From Eubacterium oxidoreducens (GTDB lineage Bacteria; Bacillota; Clostridia; Lachnospirales; Lachnospiraceae): a stretch of 64,000 nt of DNA. The position numbers and the translations under genes are program-made. The stretch covers positions 1 through 64,000 of the forward strand of contig NZ_FMXR01000018.1 in NCBI RefSeq assembly GCF_900104415.1, written 5' to 3'. Below the pieces are notes generated by a model, which saw only the letters and a list, made by a program, of their open reading frames with translations, ran no database searches and was not told where the DNA came from. Shown here in pieces: positions 60,623-64,000 of this stretch (its first letter is position 1; each line of letters starts with the position of its first letter).

Positions 60623-60976
60623 ATGAACGATTTAGATAAGGTTTATGCAGAAAGTGTTGCAAAGGATTACATGCCAAAGGAAACCAATAAGGTAAGACAG
60701 CTGAAAAAACTTGATGAGAGAGCAAAGCTTCCGGCATTTATAACAGCCATGACGCTTGGAATCATTGGGACTTTGATCTTTGGCACAGGGATGTGCTTTG
60801 GACTTGGCGTCTTTGGAACAGGAGTAATTTTCATGGTCATCGGGGTGCTACTTGGAATAGTAGGTGCTGCAATCTGCGGCATCAACTATCCTTTATACAA
60901 GAAACTCCTTAAAAAGGGTAAGGAAAAATATGCCTTTGAGATTCTGGAACTTGCAAAAGAGATAACAAAATCATAA
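60623..60976 (+). CDS. Small membrane protein, likely co-transcribed with the SDR
   Basis: The protein of 117 residues has a charged N-terminus and two close membrane segments (about 40-90) rich in glycine. No family is recognised. AAGGAG precedes the ATG, 36 bases after the SDR gene. It is probably part of the TetR-controlled unit. Confidence 0.6.
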   Translation: MNDLDKVYAESVAKDYMPKETNKVRQLKKLDERAKLPAFITAMTLGIIGTLIFGTGMCFGLGVFGTGVIFMVIGVLLGIVGAAICGINYPLYKKLLKKGKEKYAFEILELAKEITKS

Positions 60977-61139
60977 TCAGATTGATGCCCGGAGCTATTT
61001 TATTTTTGTGTGAAAAAAGGTATGATAAACCATACGTTATCTGGTGATACAGGAGATGAATCTTTTGGTATGATACATAAAAGTTGATTGTGTGTTTCAT
61101 GCGAACCTCGCATATGGGAAATGCATTTTGTGTATACTG

Positions 61140-61168
61140 TTGAATAATATGCTCAAAAGAGGTATAAT
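61140..61168 (+). promoter_or_regulatory. Promoter of the YbjQ-like gene
   Basis: TTGAAT (61140-61145), 17 bases, TATAAT (61163-61168). Confidence 0.7.
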
Positions 61169-61204
61169 TATATGCAGTTATAACAAAGAAATGGAGGGGG
61201 CATT

Positions 61205-61525
61205 ATGATTTCAACAACAACACCATCAATCGAAGGAAAGCAAATCACCGAATATAAAGGGATTGTATTTGGGGAAGTGGTAGCCGGTGTGAACGTCATT
61301 AAGGATTTTAAGGCAGGACTTTCTAATATCTTTGGAGGACGTTCTACTACGTATGAAGATGAACTTATTCAGGCGAGACAACAGGCTATAGCGGAAATGG
61401 AAGAACGTGCAGCACAGCTCGGAGCAAATGCCGTAGTAGGTGTCGACATTGATTACGAAGTGCTTGGTTCGGACAATGGAATGCTTATGGTAACGGCATC
61501 CGGAACAGCGGTAAATATACAGTAA
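61205..61525 (+). CDS. YbjQ/UPF0145 family protein
   Basis: The protein of 106 residues has the UPF0145 pattern: [21 protein letters not shown] followed by [20 protein letters not shown] and [14 protein letters not shown]. It is a small pentameric beta-rich protein of unknown role, possibly binding metal. AGGGGG lies a few bases before the ATG. It has its own promoter and is followed by a repeat copy. Confidence 0.9.
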   Translation: MISTTTPSIEGKQITEYKGIVFGEVVAGVNVIKDFKAGLSNIFGGRSTTYEDELIQARQQAIAEMEERAAQLGANAVVGVDIDYEVLGSDNGMLMVTASGTAVNIQ

Positions 61526-61534
61526 GTGTTATTA

Positions 61535-61725
61535 TTAACTCAGTCGGAGAAATCCCCCACCTCTAAGCGTTAGCGTAGGTGGGGGTTATGACAAACTATA
61601 CTCAGTCGGGGTACAAGCTCCGACTGAGTTAAACGCTCCGCGAGGATGCACACGGATTCGGACAGGAATTTGTCTGCTGAAGCAGACCCGAATCCGGCGC
61701 GCAAGACTCGCGAGCGAGTCTTGAC
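61535..61725 (+). repeat. Multi-hairpin repeat element, copy 3 (long form, 191 bp)
   Basis: Nearly identical to copy 2, with one fewer C in the C-run and the usual hairpin series. It is in the same orientation. Together, copies 2 and 3 flank the TetR-SDR-YbjQ segment as direct repeats. No protein is called in it. Confidence 0.9.
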
Positions 61726-61738
61726 GGAAATGAACGAA

Positions 61739-61801
61739 TAAAGCAGGTGTATCATCCAATTTTTGCCAAAGTAGGAAAGGGGATGATGCACCTGCTTTAT
61801 T
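61739..61801. terminator. Long hairpin terminator before the flippase-like gene
   Basis: AAGCAGGTGTATCATCC and GGATGATGCACCTGCTT pair along 17 bases with one mismatch, then a T-run on each side. It can end both converging genes. Confidence 0.75.
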
Positions 61802-61859
61802 TGCTTCATTGTTGCGAGAGGGAGAAGATAGAAAAATAGAGCCATAGTTCCCATAAATG

Positions 61860-62930
61860 TTAGTTTTTGTTTCGTTTGAAACGAATAATTGGAATGATGA
61901 CAAAGAGAATGATGCAATATAAAATCAGCGTAAAATACATACTTAAGCATCTTCCAAGTAATGCAGCGCCGGCAAGTGTTGAAGCCGGATATAAAACTCT
62001 AAAAAGCATCAGGCTCATGCCTTCCGATACACCGGCAGATCCGGGAATCGGAATAAAACCGACCGAAATAAAGATAACACCTTGTAGCAATTCTAGTTCA
62101 AGAAAGCTAAATTCCGTGTAGCCGAAACCATAGTATACAATGGCAGGAATGCTATAGAGGCAGATGAACTGCACGATTGCAGTAAGGATGGTTTTGATGG
62201 CTATTGTGCGGTCTTTTTTAATAAGACTGTGAAGAGAAGCGTATTCATCGAGAATCCGCTCAACTTTTCCTTGCATCTTGCCGGTCTTTTTACGGTCAAA
62301 CAAGCTGACTAACCAGCAAAGAAACTGCTTGATTAAGGTGATTGCCCGCTGCGAAAATAAGCATAACAATAAAAGAAGAAAGTAAGCGATATTAATGAAA
62401 AGCCCCAGATAGACAAGGTACTTTAGATTGCCGATGGCAGAAACAATAAGGTTATTTAAAGCAATAAATCCAACAAGTCCAAATAAGGAGTTGGCTGCCT
62501 CATGTCCGAATAATTGCATGATAACCGCACCTAGTCCATGAGATACGCGTATGTTGTCCTGGTACATGTAATAGATCTGCATAGGCTGACCGCCGGATGA
62601 AGATGGTGTGATACCACTGTAAAAGAAACCTACAATTGCATATTTCCAAGAGGTCCACAGTGTAATCTTGTAACCGGCCAATTTGAGCACGCGGTACATA
62701 TTAAGGCCTTCGAAAAAACTAAATAACAACATCATGATAAGGCCAAGGATAATGATAAGCGGCGATACTTGCTTGATTGTAGCAAGGATATCATGACCGC
62801 TTAGATTCTTTATAATTGTATAAAAAGTAAGAAAAAGCGCGGCAATTAAGATGATAACACCTGTAATTACGGATTTTTTGGAAATCTTAGCAGGTTGCCC
62901 GGTCTCTTCGTTATGTGTATTAGGTTCCAA
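61860..62930 (-). CDS. Lysylphosphatidylglycerol synthase TM-domain-like / flippase-type membrane protein
   Basis: The protein of 356 residues has about eight membrane segments and the UPF0104/YbhN-like features: YRVLKLAGYKITLWTSWKYA and the GSAGVSEG turn. These proteins resemble the N-terminal flippase domain of MprF but lack the catalytic part. They may move glycolipids. The start is a TTG at 62930 with AGGAGGGG upstream. It follows the GT2 gene by 12 bases on the same strand, so both may be in one operon. Confidence 0.85.
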   Translation of the reverse strand: MEPNTHNEETGQPAKISKKSVITGVIILIAALFLTFYTIIKNLSGHDILATIKQVSPLIIILGLIMMLLFSFFEGLNMYRVLKLAGYKITLWTSWKYAIVGFFYSGITPSSSGGQPMQIYYMYQDNIRVSHGLGAVIMQLFGHEAANSLFGLVGFIALNNLIVSAIGNLKYLVYLGLFINIAYFLLLLLCLFSQRAITLIKQFLCWLVSLFDRKKTGKMQGKVERILDEYASLHSLIKKDRTIAIKTILTAIVQFICLYSIPAIVYYGFGYTEFSFLELELLQGVIFISVGFIPIPGSAGVSEGMSLMLFRVLYPASTLAGAALLGRCLSMYFTLILYCIILFVIIPIIRFKRNKN

Positions 62931-62942
62931 AATTCTCCCCTC

Positions 62943-64000
62943 CTAAGCAGTCTTGTTGAATGCTTCTTGTATATTGGATTGGCTATGGTTTGTTGAATTG
63001 CCATGTCGAATCGGTTTCCAATCAACTTTCTTAAAAAGTGCAAGAATTGCAATTGGAAAATAAGTAAACATATAAATCGGAAACATCAATAGATAGCCAA
63101 GATGACGGATGCCGATGTCAGGCATATGCTCATGCTCGCAGATATAAGTATAGATACCAAAAGCAAGTAAAGTCAGATAGGTCCTAGATGGAAGCATGAA
63201 GCAAGAATAAATGGTAAAAGACATATCCATAGAATTAAAAAGTCCGATTAGCAGTAATGCGATATGTACAAAAAATGCGTATATTGTAATGAAAAAGGCA
63301 GGAACATAGGACATCTGCATATCATAGGCGGATAAGGAATGTTCGCAAAATGCTTTCGTCAAAAGTCTTTTGCCATAGCGGTGAAAAACCTGCAGATATC
63401 CCTTGACCCAGCGAAGGCGTTGCGTAAAGGAAACACTCAGGCTCACAGGCTGTTCGTCGTAAAAAACGGCAGATTCGTTGTAGCCGATTTTGATATCGTG
63501 GTAGATGCATTCAGCAGTGAATTCAATATCTTCTGTTAAAAGATGCCAATTCCAACCGCCAAAGTCTTCTAAAACCTTGCGACTGACAACATAACCGGTA
63601 CCGGCAACCATGCAACTTGAGCCTTCTAGCATTCTTCCGCGATTGCGAAAACCGGCCTCGTGCATAAACCAAAGACCGTATCCATAGGAAATCCAATTGT
63701 CGGTAAGGTTCTTGCTGTTACGGTATCCGGTTACAACATCATAGCCCATAGAAAAGGTGTTGTTGATTTCGGATATAAAATTAGAATCCAAGATGTTGTC
63801 GGCATCAAAAATCATAAAGCCGTCGTAGTTTGGGAAATCACCGCTTTCGCGTAATTTGCATATTATATATTCAAGAACATAACTCTTCCCCTTTTTTACG
63901 TCATTGAAACGCTCATAGCAAATTGCGCCGTGATTTCTGGCTACGGCAGCGGTATGATCGGTACAGTTATCAGCCACAACATAGATGTCGATGTTGGCCT
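62943..64000 (-). CDS. Membrane family 2 glycosyltransferase (partial, 5' end off window)
   Basis: The reading frame is open to the right edge, upstream of the first visible methionine. The visible part has the GT2 hallmarks: YVVADNCTDHTAAVARNHGA, the FMIFDADNILD metal motif and the QRLRWVKGYLQVF motif of processive enzymes. Several C-terminal membrane segments follow. It likely makes a glycolipid or polysaccharide, with the flippase-like protein next to it. The N-terminus and true start are missing. Confidence 0.9.
   Translation of the reverse strand, partial: ANIDIYVVADNCTDHTAAVARNHGAICYERFNDVKKGKSYVLEYIICKLRESGDFPNYDGFMIFDADNILDSNFISEINNTFSMGYDVVTGYRNSKNLTDNWISYGYGLWFMHEAGFRNRGRMLEGSSCMVAGTGYVVSRKVLEDFGGWNWHLLTEDIEFTAECIYHDIKIGYNESAVFYDEQPVSLSVSFTQRLRWVKGYLQVFHRYGKRLLTKAFCEHSLSAYDMQMSYVPAFFITIYAFFVHIALLLIGLFNSMDMSFTIYSCFMLPSRTYLTLLAFGIYTYICEHEHMPDIGIRHLGYLLMFPIYMFTYFPIAILALFKKVDWKPIRHGNSTNHSQSNIQEAFNKTA

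Noticed and set aside
55366-61725. Reverse-strand proteins read from the repeat copies (SLASLARRIRICFSRQ-like)
   Set aside because: They arise only from the repeated hairpin DNA, repeat identically in all three copies, and have no start signals; they are artefacts of repeat translation.

Overview
The window looks like a chromosomal segment of a low-to-moderate GC Gram-positive anaerobe, most likely a Lachnospiraceae (Clostridia). The reasons are the gene families and their order (ftsE-ftsX-ctpA-prfB, veg, rplM-rpsI next to the ECF transporter ATPases, EcfT and truA), two secreted NlpC/P60 hydrolases with long poly-serine linkers, AAGGAGG-type ribosome binding sites, sigma-A promoters of the TTGACA-N17-TATAAT type, and a SEC-C-tagged methionine aminopeptidase. 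No rRNA, tRNA, CRISPR array or prophage was found. The genus cannot be fixed from the sequence alone.

Layout. 1-7.2 kb: an AT-rich surface-polysaccharide region with the end of an IS66-like element, a DHHW/AlgX-type acetylation protein that the element appears to have cut short, its MBOAT O-acyltransferase partner, a large two-domain glycosyltransferase, an alpha/beta hydrolase and an acyltransferase-3 protein. 7.4-18 kb: a class A penicillin-binding protein, a CvfB-like S1 protein, a YjfB-like protein, a secreted SH3-NlpC/P60 hydrolase, then a TetR regulator with an RND/MMPL exporter and its secreted partner. 18-24.5 kb: a cluster of DnaA-box-like sites, a CdaR-type regulator, ftsE, ftsX, a C-terminal processing protease, prfB with its programmed frameshift, and plsC. 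24.7-33 kb: veg, a molybdopterin-binding protein, a coiled-coil NlpC/P60 hydrolase, a YqeY protein, a membrane protein, methionine aminopeptidase and a two-component system. 33-36 kb: a copper island with a CopA ATPase whose 3' end carries a nested CopZ gene, CsoR, and a promoter with two CsoR operators. 36-44 kb: tldD-tldE, a MocR-type regulator, a probable structured RNA, a GH25 muramidase, nth and a DnaQ-like exonuclease. 44-53 kb: a VanW protein, an AIR-synthase-like protein, an Lrp regulator with an aminotransferase, trmL, a fused two-ATPase ECF subunit with EcfT, and truA. 53-56.6 kb: an XRE-cupin regulator divergent from an AtoE-type transporter, then rplM-rpsI. 56.9-64 kb: accessory DNA with an AAA/DUF4143 ATPase, a TetR-SDR cassette, a YbjQ protein, a flippase-like membrane protein and a processive GT2 enzyme.

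Many genes serve the envelope: peptidoglycan synthesis (PBP1), its regulated cleavage (FtsEX next to CtpA, with NlpC/P60 and GH25 hydrolases elsewhere), VanW and surface glycan modification. The rest is largely housekeeping, with copper, lipid and fatty-acid transport functions added.

The most unusual items are a three-copy family of 129-192 bp multi-hairpin repeats in the last 9 kb, the nested copZ with its own strong ribosome binding site inside copA, the DnaA-box cluster away from any dnaA gene, the fused EcfA1-EcfA2 ATPase, a probable small RNA near 40.7 kb, and several symmetric operator pairs (CsoR, the DUF4143 ATPase, the TetR-SDR cassette, the AtoE gene).
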